A stretch of 64,000 nt of DNA. It comes from Sphingobacterium sp. LZ7M1. GTDB lineage: Bacteria; Bacteroidota; Bacteroidia; Sphingobacteriales; Sphingobacteriaceae. Below are positions 32,178 through 41,395 of this stretch, piece by piece. The DNA is taken from NCBI RefSeq assembly GCF_024296865.1, contig NZ_CP101134.1, forward strand, positions 744,001 through 808,000. The letters run 5' to 3'. How positions within the stretch are numbered: position 1 is the first letter of the stretch; each line of letters starts with the position of its first letter. Below the pieces are notes generated by a model. That model did no database searches. It saw only the letters and a program-made list of their open reading frames with translations, and had not been told where the DNA came from. A program made the position numbers and the translations under genes.

Positions 32178-33731
32178 TTAATCAAACACTTCCGGAGCGA
32201 AGTCGCTGCGGTTGTTTACCAATTTACCTGTATTCTTAAAGTATATATCTTGGAAGCTTAGGGTATTCTGACTATCGACCTTACGGAAGAATTTGTCGGC
32301 ATTGACCTCATCGAGGCTATTGAAACCACAGGCTTCCATGATTTCTACGGTAGCACGTAATGTGTTACGGTGGAACTGTGCTACACGCACATATTTATCT
32401 TCTACATCCAATCCTTTGTAAAGGTGTGGCTGTTGAGTTGCAACACCTACCGGACATACGTCTTCATTACATTTCAGGGCTTGGATACAGCCTAATGCGA
32501 ACATCATTCCACGTGCGCTATAGCATGCATCTGCACCTAAAGCGATCACTTTCAGGATATCAAACCCCGTAACGATTCTACTTGAAACGATGATCTTGAT
32601 ATGTTTCTTTAATCCGAAGTTGATCAAGGTCGTAGTTACGAAAGCCAAGGCATCGTAAAGCGGCATACCCAAGTTGTCCGTGAATTCCAAAGGAGCAGCA
32701 CCGGTACCACCTTCTGATCCATCGATAGAGATGAAGTCAGGCATGATCTGGGTTTCTTGCATCGCCTGGCAGATTTCGATGAACTCTTGTTTATCACCGA
32801 TACAAAGTTTGAACCCTACAGGTTTGTAATCAGAAAGTTCACGCAGCTTTTGGACGAAGTTCATCATCTCTACAGGAGTTTTGAATGAACTGTGTGCCGG
32901 AGGGGACATAACATCGGTACCCGGAACAACGTGACGGATTGCGGCAACCTCAGGGGTGTTTTTTGCAGCCGGAAGGATACCTCCATGACCAGGCTTTGCA
33001 CCTTGAGATAGTTTCAATTCGATCATTTTCACATAAGGGCGTGTCGATTTTTCACGGAACAGGTTTGGTTCAAAGTAACCATTTTCATCCCTACAGCCGA
33101 AGTAACCGGTACCCACTTGCCAAATCAGGTCACCACCATTGATATGGTATTGTGAAATACCACCTTCACCGGTATTGTGGGCAAAGTTTTGCAAAGCAGC
33201 ACCTTTATTTAACGCAGTAATCGCAGTGCGGCTCAATGCACCGTAACTCATTGCGGAGATGTTGAACACACTTAAGCTATAAGGTTGCTTACAGGCAGCA
33301 TTACCTACTGTAGTACGCAAATTATGATCCTCGATATGAACAGGGAAGATACTGTGGGCAGCCCATTCGTTTCCTACAGCCTGCGGGTCGCTTTGCATAC
33401 CGAAGGCAACAGTTTCACGTTGGTTTTTCGCACGTTGATAAACGATTGAACGCTGACGTCTGTTGAAAGGTCTACCATCTGTATCAGACTCCCAGAAGTA
33501 CTGTCTTAATTCTGGGCGGATGGACTCCAAGAAATAACGGAAGTATCCAACCACGGGATAGTTTCTTAAGATCGCATGTTTCGTTTGGAAACTGTGATAT
33601 AGGGCGATGATTAAGAGCGGGAATGGAATCAGTAACAACCAAAACCATTTTGGAGTAAAGATGACACCAAAAGAGATAATTATTAGGTTTACTAAAATAA
33701 TGATCCCTAGGATGAGTTTTCTTACCTGCAT
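32178..33731 (-). CDS. FMN-binding glutamate synthase-like protein with N-terminal membrane helices
   Basis: A 517-residue protein with two N-terminal hydrophobic segments (about 7-23 and 29-45) followed by the FMN/2-oxoglutarate barrel of glutamate synthase: GEGGISQYHINGGDLIWQVG, KPGHGGILPAAKNTPEVA, ISIDGSEGGTGAAPLEF and ALGADACYSARGMMFALGC. CNEDVCPVGVATQ has two of the Fe-S type cysteines. It lacks the glutaminase domain and the C-terminal beta-helix. It is widespread in bacteria, but its reaction is not established, and it should not be assumed to make glutamate. It is a single gene with a possible promoter at 33838. Confidence 0.88.
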   Translation of the reverse strand: MQVRKLILGIIILVNLIIISFGVIFTPKWFWLLLIPFPLLIIALYHSFQTKHAILRNYPVVGYFRYFLESIRPELRQYFWESDTDGRPFNRRQRSIVYQRAKNQRETVAFGMQSDPQAVGNEWAAHSIFPVHIEDHNLRTTVGNAACKQPYSLSVFNISAMSYGALSRTAITALNKGAALQNFAHNTGEGGISQYHINGGDLIWQVGTGYFGCRDENGYFEPNLFREKSTRPYVKMIELKLSQGAKPGHGGILPAAKNTPEVAAIRHVVPGTDVMSPPAHSSFKTPVEMMNFVQKLRELSDYKPVGFKLCIGDKQEFIEICQAMQETQIMPDFISIDGSEGGTGAAPLEFTDNLGMPLYDALAFVTTTLINFGLKKHIKIIVSSRIVTGFDILKVIALGADACYSARGMMFALGCIQALKCNEDVCPVGVATQQPHLYKGLDVEDKYVRVAQFHRNTLRATVEIMEACGFNSLDEVNADKFFRKVDSQNTLSFQDIYFKNTGKLVNNRSDFAPEVFD

Positions 33732-33837
33732 GATGAAATTATTATGCTAAATTTATTATAATTTATTACCACAGTCTAGGTTCCGCCATAAATGTGCCAT
33801 AAACGGAACGAGAACCCTATAACCGGTTATTTGCATG

Positions 33838-33845
33838 CAAAATTA
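33838..33845 (-). promoter_or_regulatory. Putative -7 element of the glutamate synthase-like gene
   Basis: TAATTTTG on the minus strand, 106 nt before the start at 33731. It overlaps the palindrome TTTGCATGCAAA. A second palindrome, ATAACCGGTTAT (33819-33830), lies just downstream in the presumed leader. Confidence 0.35.
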
Positions 33846-33903
33846 GCAAGTTCAGAGGGTATTATGAAAAAATTAGTAAGAAGTTTAAAGATTTATTGAA
33901 TTG

Positions 33904-34683
33904 TTAATTTTCTGAATTATTCTCTCTTGTTTTAATAATAAGGTCCGATATTTTTTGGTAAATAAGTTGCCAATCAGGATGGGGGCTAAGAAAGTTGAAA
34001 TGCGTAACCATGGTTGTTTTGTCATTTCTTGCTGCAGGTCCTGTCTGAACCTGTCTAGGTTCGTGATTTTGCACTTTTTCTGCCGTTGCCTGGATGATCG
34101 GGCGGATGAGATCGAAGGGTAAATTATGCTCTTTGAGCAGATCAAAGGAAAGCTGGAAAAGAGCGTTGCTGAAGTTATTGGCAAAAACAGCGGAGACATG
34201 CAGGGCAAGTCTCTGTTGTGAATTGCAAGCGAATGTATTATCTGAAATCTCTCTGGCTAGTTGCAAGAGTACTTGTTCGGATTTTTCATTGTTTCCTTCA
34301 ATGCCGAAGGGGGTATGGTTCAGGTCTAATTCCTTGTGCTTAGAAAAACTTTGAACAGGGTAGATCACTCCGTGGTTTTTGAAGTCCTTGAGGACTTCAA
34401 CATCAGTGGCACCAGAGCAATGGGCAATGGTGCCTTCCAGATCATTCGGAAGGTTTTGAGCAAGCTCAGCGATTGCTGAATCAGAAACGGCCAAAAGATA
34501 GAGGTCGGCATTTGGATCCAGTTGAGCTAAGTTATCGATGGCTTGAGCGGATAAAACATTAGCCAATGCATTGGCATTGGCTAATGTTCTAGAATATACT
34601 TGAGCGACATGATGTCCAGCATCAGTGAATGCTTTCCCTAGGTGGGTCGCAATATTTCCACTGCCGATGAGGACGATATTCAT
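33904..34683 (-). CDS. Rossmann-like and DUF2520 domain protein
   Basis: A 259-residue NAD(P)-binding protein. It starts with the dinucleotide loop MNIVLIGSGNIATHLGKAF, and LYLLAVSDSAIAELAQNLP and AHCSGATDVEVL continue the Rossmann fold. The C-terminal DUF2520 helical domain has YPVQSFSK, HVSAVFANNFSNAL and LIRPIIQATAEKV and a GPAARNDKTT motif. It resembles 6-phosphogluconate or ketopantoate reductase-type enzymes, but its substrate is unknown. Its ATG overlaps the ccmF stop by one base (TAATG), which indicates translational coupling but not a shared pathway. Confidence 0.9.
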   Translation of the reverse strand: MNIVLIGSGNIATHLGKAFTDAGHHVAQVYSRTLANANALANVLSAQAIDNLAQLDPNADLYLLAVSDSAIAELAQNLPNDLEGTIAHCSGATDVEVLKDFKNHGVIYPVQSFSKHKELDLNHTPFGIEGNNEKSEQVLLQLAREISDNTFACNSQQRLALHVSAVFANNFSNALFQLSFDLLKEHNLPFDLIRPIIQATAEKVQNHEPRQVQTGPAARNDKTTMVTHFNFLSPHPDWQLIYQKISDLIIKTRENNSEN

Positions 34684-37151
34684 TATGCTGCTTGTTTAGC
34701 TTCTTTAATTTTATTGTCTTTTAACCTACGATAAATGGCCATCCCAAAACCAATGGTCATGACGATGGTACCACACCAGAAGAAGTTGATATAAGGGAAT
34801 TTGATGGCTTTGAATACCACCCATTTCTTTTCAGGAAGAGGTTTTTGGTAAGCCATTAATTCCAGTTTGTTCTTCTCCGGCATAATCTTCGTAAATCTGA
34901 ATCTTAGGCCTTGTTCTGGGACATCTTTATAGAAATCGAAGGTATTGCCACCTTTGATCAAAAAGATTGGTTCTACTGGGAATTCCTTGCCATCTGAAGC
35001 AACGACCTTGATCTTTAATCCAACCAAAATGTCATCGTCAGCTTTTGGCATGTTTTCCAATTTAGCATCCTTGTTGATACCTTGGATTACATAGAATCCA
35101 TTTCTATAACGAAGGGTATCACCAACATTGACCTCATAGGTTGCAGGTTCTTCATACTCTTCAAAACCAGCGCTTCCTTCCTGAGCATCCTGTTCAGCTG
35201 GTTTCTGGGAATCAGAAGCTGCTGCGGTGATAACCGTATAGATGTCATGGGTAAGGAAATGTTTAGTTCCTGGAGTTCCGATCAATCCACCCATTTGCGG
35301 GTTGTTCTGCGCAAAAGGCTTTAAGACAAAGGAGTTTTTGATGTTTCCAGTCTCTTCGTCTATTTCATCGTATTTGATTTTGTAAAAAACGTTCGGTTTG
35401 GCAACAGAGTCACCGATGTAAGTGATCTTGTATTTTCCCATATCTACAGGTTCACCTTCTGTTAAGAAAAGGTTGTCTCCTGGTTTTTCAACTTGGTCAA
35501 ATCCTGCTACGGCGATATAGTTACTGCTGTTTACAGAAACCACTTCGTTGGTAGCTGCGGCGATTAAAGCTCCAATCAGCAAAAGACCAAAACCAATATG
35601 GGATACAGCTGATCCTGCCAATCGCCATTTACCTTTGAACGAATCACCCAATACCCTTAAGTTCACCAAGATTGCGAACACCGAAGTAAAGGTGATCAGG
35701 ATGAACATGATGTTGGTGTAAATGTTTGTGAAGTAAACGATAGCTGCTGAAATGACCAAAGCGAAGATAAAGGATGCCAAAGTAGCTGCCCAGAACTTCT
35801 TGCTATCGGTGCGTTTGTATTTTAGGAATTGTGTAAATGCAGTTAATAGCATAACGACAACTGCAAATGCACCTTGCCATTTGTTATAGTGAGGAATTGG
35901 GTCTACCGGAGGGGCTACCTTTGTTCCAAACAAAGCATTGAATACGGGAATGGAGGTCGTTGCGATCATCTGAACACAGGCAACAGTAAGGACCAATGCA
36001 CCGATGAATAACCAAAATTCGCGCGAATATATTTCTTCTTCTTTCTTGGTGCTTGGCATTTCTTTTCTTCTTGCAACCAATAACACGATCATAATGATCA
36101 GGAAAATCAGGTTGAAGATGATAAGCTGCCCGGACATCCCTAAACTGGTGAAGGAGTGTACCGATGTTTCGCCCAAAATGCCGCTACGTGTCAGATACGA
36201 AGCATAGATTACAAGGACAAAGCTGATCATTGCCAAGAATACGGCAGTGAAGTAAGCATGTCCGGTATTTTTATAAGCTACCATGACGTGAACGGCAGCA
36301 ATCAAGGTCAACCAAGGAATGATCGATACGTTTTCAACGGGGTCCCAAGCCCAAAAGCCACCAAAGTTCAGTGCTTCATATGCCCAGAAAGATCCCATGA
36401 TGATACCTGCGCCAAGGATCATTACTGCGAATAATGCCCAAGGCAATCCTGGATTGATCCATTCTTTATAGCGTTTTTGCCAAAGTCCAGCTGCTGCGTA
36501 AGCAAAAGGAACGATCATAGATGCAAAGCCTAAGAATAAGGTAGGAGGGTGGATAACCATCCAATAGTTCTGTAACAATGGGTTTAATCCACGGCCATCC
36601 TTGATCATGCTTAGGTAATTCGGATCCTTTAAGATAGGCCAGTTCATGGCATCCCTAAGCAAAATAAATGGTGAACTACCAATGCGGGAACCGAAGACCT
36701 CTACACCTAAAAGCATGGACGCCAAGAAAAGTTGACATAGCATGACGAAGGTCATTACCGGGCTTTCCCAGCTTTTCGCCTTGAATACTAGGATTGATCC
36801 CATGACCACTTGCCAGAACATCCATAGCCAGAAACTTCCCTCTTGTCCTTCCCAGAATGATGAAATGATATAATGGGTAGGCAAGGTCATCGACGAATGC
36901 GCGTAGGCATAGTGATATACGAAAAGGTGATTGTAAATGATATAAAAAAGGGTGGCACCAATGACAACGATTGACAGGGCATTTAGCCAAAAGCCAATAC
37001 GCCCTAATTGTTTCCAAGATTTTTCTTCAGGGTATTTGGTTGCAAAGAAATAGGAAATGAAGGATAATAATGCTGCTCCAAAAGAAAGGACTACGAAAAA
37101 CTGTCCAATTTGACCTGGAAGTAGATTTTCTCCAACGTAATTTACGTCCAT
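34683..37151 (-). CDS. ccmF: Cytochrome c-type biogenesis protein CcmF/CcsA
   Basis: It attaches haem to apocytochrome c at the outer face of the inner membrane. The 822-residue protein has about 15 hydrophobic segments, the haem-handling WGGFWAWDPVEN motif (a WWD-type loop), NYWMVIHPPTLFLGFASM and HTSFTSLG-like His-containing loops. A large soluble insert near the C-terminus (about residues 540-770) precedes the last helix. The start at 37151 (MDVNYVGENLLPGQ) is preferred to 37214, which would overlap ccmE. ccmE precedes it by 22 nt. CcmA, B, C, D, G and H are not in the window. Confidence 0.93.
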   Translation of the reverse strand: MDVNYVGENLLPGQIGQFFVVLSFGAALLSFISYFFATKYPEEKSWKQLGRIGFWLNALSIVVIGATLFYIIYNHLFVYHYAYAHSSMTLPTHYIISSFWEGQEGSFWLWMFWQVVMGSILVFKAKSWESPVMTFVMLCQLFLASMLLGVEVFGSRIGSSPFILLRDAMNWPILKDPNYLSMIKDGRGLNPLLQNYWMVIHPPTLFLGFASMIVPFAYAAAGLWQKRYKEWINPGLPWALFAVMILGAGIIMGSFWAYEALNFGGFWAWDPVENVSIIPWLTLIAAVHVMVAYKNTGHAYFTAVFLAMISFVLVIYASYLTRSGILGETSVHSFTSLGMSGQLIIFNLIFLIIMIVLLVARRKEMPSTKKEEEIYSREFWLFIGALVLTVACVQMIATTSIPVFNALFGTKVAPPVDPIPHYNKWQGAFAVVVMLLTAFTQFLKYKRTDSKKFWAATLASFIFALVISAAIVYFTNIYTNIMFILITFTSVFAILVNLRVLGDSFKGKWRLAGSAVSHIGFGLLLIGALIAAATNEVVSVNSSNYIAVAGFDQVEKPGDNLFLTEGEPVDMGKYKITYIGDSVAKPNVFYKIKYDEIDEETGNIKNSFVLKPFAQNNPQMGGLIGTPGTKHFLTHDIYTVITAAASDSQKPAEQDAQEGSAGFEEYEEPATYEVNVGDTLRYRNGFYVIQGINKDAKLENMPKADDDILVGLKIKVVASDGKEFPVEPIFLIKGGNTFDFYKDVPEQGLRFRFTKIMPEKNKLELMAYQKPLPEKKWVVFKAIKFPYINFFWCGTIVMTIGFGMAIYRRLKDNKIKEAKQAA

Positions 37152-37173
37152 AGAATATTGAGGTATTGAATTG

Positions 37174-37593
37174 TTAATTGACTGATGCTGTTGCTGGGGT
37201 AGATGATGTTTCAATCACCTCCATTTGATCCTGATTGTATTTCGAAGGACATTTCATCAAAATCTTGCTGGCATGGAAAACATTACCTTCCATTTTACCG
37301 GTCAAAACAATTTGTTCAGATCGCTCGATATCCTGAGGTTTAGAACCATTGAATACTACCTGACACTCTGTACTGTCATTGTCAAACATGTAAAAAGAGA
37401 AATGATTTGCATCCTTCACAGGATCATAATGCAGATCTTTTTGTTTATTCAAAACACCTACTACATAGATCTCTGTCTTCTTTTCCCTCGCCTCAGTAAA
37501 TGTTGAATATGTACTAGAATCGGTATAGATCACAAGTATCATCGCAATAGCTATCGCTATAATTACAATTAAAATGATCGAACTTTTCTTCAT
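37174..37593 (-). CDS. ccmE: Cytochrome c maturation haem chaperone CcmE, CxxxY type
   Basis: It carries haem in the periplasm for transfer to CcmF. The 139-residue protein has one N-terminal helix (5-22) and an OB-fold core (EIYVVGVLNKQKDLHYDP, FSFYMFDNDSTECQVVF, QIVLTGKMEGNVFHASKILM). The classic haem-binding HxxxY is replaced by CPSKY, that is Cys115-xxx-Tyr119, a variant known from Desulfovibrio and archaeal systems. The haem bond would therefore involve a cysteine. It is the first gene of the ccmE-ccmF-DUF2520 set; there is no terminator before ccmF. Confidence 0.93.
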   Translation of the reverse strand: MKKSSIILIVIIAIAIAMILVIYTDSSTYSTFTEAREKKTEIYVVGVLNKQKDLHYDPVKDANHFSFYMFDNDSTECQVVFNGSKPQDIERSEQIVLTGKMEGNVFHASKILMKCPSKYNQDQMEVIETSSTPATASVN

Positions 37594-37812
37594 CTCTATA
37601 TGAATATAATATTAACCAACTGCAAAATTACGAAATAGTAGTGCAAGGAATGAATTTAGCAATGAAATTGGGTTATTTAGAATGTTTCTATTTAAGTTAC
37701 ATTATTTTTTGTAAGTATCTTAAATGTAAGTACTTGCGGATGTGTTGGGAGTATTAGATTCTTGATTTCCAGTAAAATCTAATTTCAGGCTTTTGTAATA
37801 AAAGTGATTCAA

Positions 37813-37858
37813 ATAAGAAAGCTCAGCCAAATTAATGTTTTTGAATGAGCTTTCTTAT
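37813..37858 (-). terminator. Intrinsic terminator of the symporter gene
   Basis: ATAAGAAAGCTCA (37813-37825) pairs with TGAGCTTTCTTAT (37846-37858) over a 20-nt loop, 19 nt after the stop of the minus-strand gene at 37878. The rest of the 37594-37877 gap holds no visible gene. Confidence 0.75.
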
Positions 37859-37877
37859 ATTCTTTTATCCTTATTTA

Positions 37878-39110
37878 TTAAGCTTCAGCTTGTTCTGGAT
37901 TAAATTTTTCTCCTGAGAATCTAGTGACTAACATCGCGGCGACGGTGTCACCTGTTGCGTTCAGGACGGTAGCTAATGGGTCTACTAAAGCGCCTATGAT
38001 CAAAATAGATGGTACTGCTTCATTTGGTATTCCATAGATGGAGATCATTAGCATTTCTCCGATAAATCCTCCATTGGGAATCCCACCAGCAACCATAGAT
38101 ACCAAGACGGTGATGCCTACTGCGGTAATCAAAGTGGTTGGCTCAAAGAAATTCCATCCTAAGATGGAGAAAGCGACATAGATCTTTAGGATAGATGAAA
38201 TGGCGGATCCGTTTTTGTAAAGGGTGTTTCCCAAAGGTACCACGATACTAGATATTTCTTTTGGAATCCCAATCCTGTTGGAAGCAATCAGGTTTGCAGG
38301 CAAAGTTGCCAAGCTACTACAGGTACTGATGGCTGTTAATGATGGTGAAATATTATGTTTCCAATAAGACTTTACGCCCGATGTACCTTTTGCAACAAAG
38401 GCATAAAGGCTGAAGAATACGATAAAAAATACGACTCCAAATCCATAGTAGAACCCTAATGGCTTGGCATAGAATCCAAAGAGTTCAGCACCTAGGGTCT
38501 TCACCTGATAGGCGAAATATGCGCCTAAACCAACAGGTCCAGCTTTCATGACCAAGATCAAAAGGTTTTCCATGACCTTGTTTCCGGCATTCAGAAAGGC
38601 AGTGAACTGTTTTCCCATCTCACCAGATTTGCGGGTTGCAGTCCCGACCAAAAGGGCAAAGATGACAAAGGCCAAAATGTTTTTTCGGGAAAGTAGGTTG
38701 GCAAACTCATCAACACTCAAAAAACGTACAATTCGGTCGCCCCATGTTTCATCGGCATTGGTGGAAAGGGCTTCATTGACTGCCGAACCATCAGAAATGG
38801 CAGTGACAGGAAATGCCCAAAGACCTGCGATGGTCGCTATGGCTGCGATGATAATCGTTCCGATAAATACCGCTGTCATAACCCCAATGGTCTTTCCAAG
38901 TTTGTTACTGTCCTCAATATTGGCAATGGAAGATGAGATGGCAAAGAATAGGAGTGGGATTACGGAAACAAAGAGTAAGTTTAAGAAAATATCACCTATG
39001 GGTTTAAGGATATCAACTGCCTGAGGGAAGAATATTCCGATTAGACTACCAATAGTAATACCTATTAGAAGTAAGATGATACTTCCGTAATTTTTTAGGA
39101 TTTCTTTCAT
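37878..39110 (-). CDS. Dicarboxylate/amino acid:cation symporter (DAACS family)
   Basis: A 410-residue inner-membrane transporter with eight hydrophobic helices and two re-entrant loops. Family signatures are PIGDIFLNLLFVSVIPLLFF, the Ser-rich hairpin STCSSLATLPANL (for SSSxxTLP), GNTLYKNGSAI (often NMDGT) and DPLATVLNATGDTVAAMLVTR (for DRxxTxxNVxGD). The Asp and Asn that bind the amino acid carboxylate are kept, but the Arg/Thr positions differ, so glutamate or C4-dicarboxylate specificity is not certain. It is a single gene, divergent from mnmD. Confidence 0.9.
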   Translation of the reverse strand: MKEILKNYGSIILLLIGITIGSLIGIFFPQAVDILKPIGDIFLNLLFVSVIPLLFFAISSSIANIEDSNKLGKTIGVMTAVFIGTIIIAAIATIAGLWAFPVTAISDGSAVNEALSTNADETWGDRIVRFLSVDEFANLLSRKNILAFVIFALLVGTATRKSGEMGKQFTAFLNAGNKVMENLLILVMKAGPVGLGAYFAYQVKTLGAELFGFYAKPLGFYYGFGVVFFIVFFSLYAFVAKGTSGVKSYWKHNISPSLTAISTCSSLATLPANLIASNRIGIPKEISSIVVPLGNTLYKNGSAISSILKIYVAFSILGWNFFEPTTLITAVGITVLVSMVAGGIPNGGFIGEMLMISIYGIPNEAVPSILIIGALVDPLATVLNATGDTVAAMLVTRFSGEKFNPEQAEA

Positions 39111-39149
39111 TTAAGTAATTTGCTCAAGCTAAAATAGTTGTTTTTATTT

Positions 39150-39157
39150 TAGATTTG
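39150..39157 (+). promoter_or_regulatory. Putative -7 element of mnmD
   Basis: TAGATTTG, a full match to TAnnTTTG, 13 nt before the ATG. No convincing -33 element was found. Confidence 0.4.
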
Positions 39158-39170
39158 CCAAAAATATATA

Positions 39171-39836
39171 ATGGAATTCGTTAAAACAGCAGATGGCTCA
39201 AAAACTTTGTACCATGAGGAGGTGGGAGAGCATTACCATTCTAAACACGGTGCACATCAAGAAAGTGTCCATGTATTTTTGAATACAGGGTTACGCTATT
39301 GGTTGGAGAAGGAATCAAGTGGTTCGGCTTCTGTCTTGGAAATTGGATTCGGGACGGGTTTAAATTTCTTGATGACAGCAGATTATTGCCATCAGCATCA
39401 GATTTCCCTTGATTATGTTGGCATTGAGGCTTTCCCTTTGAGCCAAGAATTGATTCAGCAATCTGATTATGGGGAATATATTGCTGACGTCGTTTGGGAG
39501 AATTTTATTGAAAAATATCCAAATGTGATCAATTCAAAAACCAACCTTTTAGATGCTGTGCAGGTTCAAGTTGCTCATCAGAAAGTAATGGATTTTGATA
39601 GTAATGAACTTTTTGATGTTATCTATTTTGATGCATTTGCAGAAATCCATCAGCCAGAAATGTGGACGCCTGTAACTTTAGCTCATGTTTGTCAGTTCCT
39701 AAAACCGGGAGGTGTCTTTGTGACTTATGCCATTACGGGCAACTTAAAAAGAGCGATGAAAGCGTTGGGTTTTAGTATTGAAAAAGCGCCTGGTGCTCCC
39801 GGAAAACGTGAAATGTTGAGAGCAACCAAGCTTTAA
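39171..39836 (+). CDS. mnmD: tRNA (5-methylaminomethyl-2-thiouridine34)-methyltransferase
   Basis: It methylates nm5s2U to mnm5s2U at the wobble base of tRNAs. The 221 residues are the methyltransferase half of E. coli MnmC; the FAD-dependent oxidase half is absent, as in many bacteria with stand-alone MnmD. Motifs are DGSKTLYHEEVGEHYHSKHG at the start, SVLEIGFGTGLNFL (SAM loop), YVGIEAFPL, DVIYFDAFAEIHQPEMW (the catalytic DAF) and LKPGGVFVTYAITGNLKRA. It is a single gene, convergent with the sulfatase. Confidence 0.95.
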   Translation: MEFVKTADGSKTLYHEEVGEHYHSKHGAHQESVHVFLNTGLRYWLEKESSGSASVLEIGFGTGLNFLMTADYCHQHQISLDYVGIEAFPLSQELIQQSDYGEYIADVVWENFIEKYPNVINSKTNLLDAVQVQVAHQKVMDFDSNELFDVIYFDAFAEIHQPEMWTPVTLAHVCQFLKPGGVFVTYAITGNLKRAMKALGFSIEKAPGAPGKREMLRATKL

Positions 39837-39842
39837 GATTTC

Positions 39843-41312
39843 TTATTTTTTAGGGATTCTGCCCAGAGGCCTTCGGTTTTGTCCTTCAGCCTTGGTAAGG
39901 TTGTCTCCAAGATCTCTACGGGCTTCATCAGCAATTTCGAGTAATTTTTCTAATACCTCTGGATTCTGTTCGATGACATTGTACCTTTCTCCAGGATCGC
40001 GACGGAGGTCGTATAATTCCATGGTTTTTATTTCTAGTTCTTTGTAATTGCCTCCAAAGCCATCATTTCCGGGAAGGATGCCTTCGTAAGATCTGGATTT
40101 ATGGGGTAAGACCAGCTTCCAATTCTCAAAACGGACAGCCTCCAGGTCATTCTGGTTGTAATAATAGTACATGGATTTCCGTGGAGCTTCTGCCTTAGGA
40201 TCTTTGATCTGCGCTAAGAAGCTAATTCCATCAATCTGATTGGGATTGTCTTTATAATTTACGATCTCAGCAACTGTAGCAAAAATATCCATGCTACTGG
40301 TTAGGTTGTTGTTGATCAGACCTTCCTTAATCATGTTTGGCCAATAGATGATGCAAGGAACACGCTGCCCGCCTTCCCAACTGGCTCCTTTGCCTTCTCT
40401 AAACCCTCCTGATGAACCATTATGGTTCCCGAAGTTAAGCCAAGGACCATTATCACTCGTGAAAATAACAATCGTATTTTCGCTCAGTCCATTTGATTTT
40501 AAGGTTTGGAAAATCTGACCCATGGAATCATCTATTTCGTGCATGACATCACCAAATAACCCTTGGTCCGAAGTCCCTCTGAATTTTTTCGAAGCAGTAA
40601 TGGGCACATGGGTCATGCTATGGGCTAAATACAAAAAGAACGGATTGTCTTTATTGGCCTTGATAAAGTCTAGAGCCTGTTTAGTGTAATTTTCTGTCAA
40701 TACTGCTTGATCTTCGAGGTTGTTGATTTTCAACACCGTATCTGGAATACTTTGTCCAGTTTTTATCTTCAATAAAGGTAATATAGGGTATTTTGAAACA
40801 TAGGTATCAGGTTTTGCTGGTTTACCATCAAAGCCTACTGGCCACATATCGTTGGAGTAGGGGATTCCGTAGTAAGCATCAAAGCCTTGTTTGGTAGGAA
40901 GAAATTCAGGTTCACTTCCAAGGTGCCATTTGCCGATGATCTGTGTGCTGTAGCCTTTGCTCTTGAGCATTTCCGCCATCGTGATCTCATCTGGGTTCAA
41001 ACCTACTCCAGTAGAAGGCATAAATGCTCCGCTGATCCCCATTCGATTAGGATAGTTACCCGTCAATAATGCCGACCTAGAAGCTGAACAGACTGCTTGA
41101 GGAACAAGGAAATTGGTGAAACGGATCCCATTGTTTGCCATTCTGTCCAATACTGTTGTATGATATCCCAATGCTCCGGTAACTCCAAGGTCACCATAGC
41201 CAAGGTCATCCATAAAGACGAGGATAATATTAGGCTTAGTCTGATTTTTTTGTGCAAAGGCAGTGTTAAAGAGGATGCTTATTACGAGCATCAATGGAAT
41301 TCGATAAATCAT
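39843..41312 (-). CDS. Secreted sulfatase (formylglycine-dependent)
   Basis: It hydrolyses sulfate esters in the periplasm. The 489-residue protein has a signal peptide (cleavage after NTAFA). The sulfatase signature CSASR (C75-R79) is in VCSASRSALLTGNYPNRMG, so Cys75 must be turned into formylglycine. Calcium ligands are in IILVFMDDLGYGDLG, and FTSDNGPWLNFGNHNG supplies the later Asp-Asn pair. The C-terminal region ends with RRDPGERYNV. It resembles arylsulfatase A/GALNS-type enzymes acting on sulfated glycans. No maturase (anSME or FGE) is in the window, and no SusCD pair is adjacent. Confidence 0.93.
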   Translation of the reverse strand: MIYRIPLMLVISILFNTAFAQKNQTKPNIILVFMDDLGYGDLGVTGALGYHTTVLDRMANNGIRFTNFLVPQAVCSASRSALLTGNYPNRMGISGAFMPSTGVGLNPDEITMAEMLKSKGYSTQIIGKWHLGSEPEFLPTKQGFDAYYGIPYSNDMWPVGFDGKPAKPDTYVSKYPILPLLKIKTGQSIPDTVLKINNLEDQAVLTENYTKQALDFIKANKDNPFFLYLAHSMTHVPITASKKFRGTSDQGLFGDVMHEIDDSMGQIFQTLKSNGLSENTIVIFTSDNGPWLNFGNHNGSSGGFREGKGASWEGGQRVPCIIYWPNMIKEGLINNNLTSSMDIFATVAEIVNYKDNPNQIDGISFLAQIKDPKAEAPRKSMYYYYNQNDLEAVRFENWKLVLPHKSRSYEGILPGNDGFGGNYKELEIKTMELYDLRRDPGERYNVIEQNPEVLEKLLEIADEARRDLGDNLTKAEGQNRRPLGRIPKK

Positions 41313-41341
41313 AGGGCTTAGGTCTTTTAACTAATATAAGC

Positions 41342-41381
41342 AAAAAAAGGTCGCTGAGATAAATCCCAGCGACCTTTTTTT
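41342..41381 (-). terminator. Intrinsic terminator of the FKBP gene
   Basis: AAAAAAAGGTCGCTG (41342-41356) pairs with CAGCGACCTTTTTTT (41367-41381). T runs are present on both strands. It ends the minus-strand gene at 41396 and isolates it from the sulfatase gene. Confidence 0.92.
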
Positions 41382-41395
41382 TGTGTTAAATTTTC

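Noticed and set aside
34550..34590. Strong palindrome with repeated GCATTGGC
   Set aside because: It lies inside the DUF2520 gene and encodes the repeated Leu-Ala-Asn segment; the pairing is explained by coding repeats.
37152..37214. Extended start for ccmF
   Set aside because: It would overlap the end of ccmE and add a Gln/His-rich stretch that is not typical of the family.
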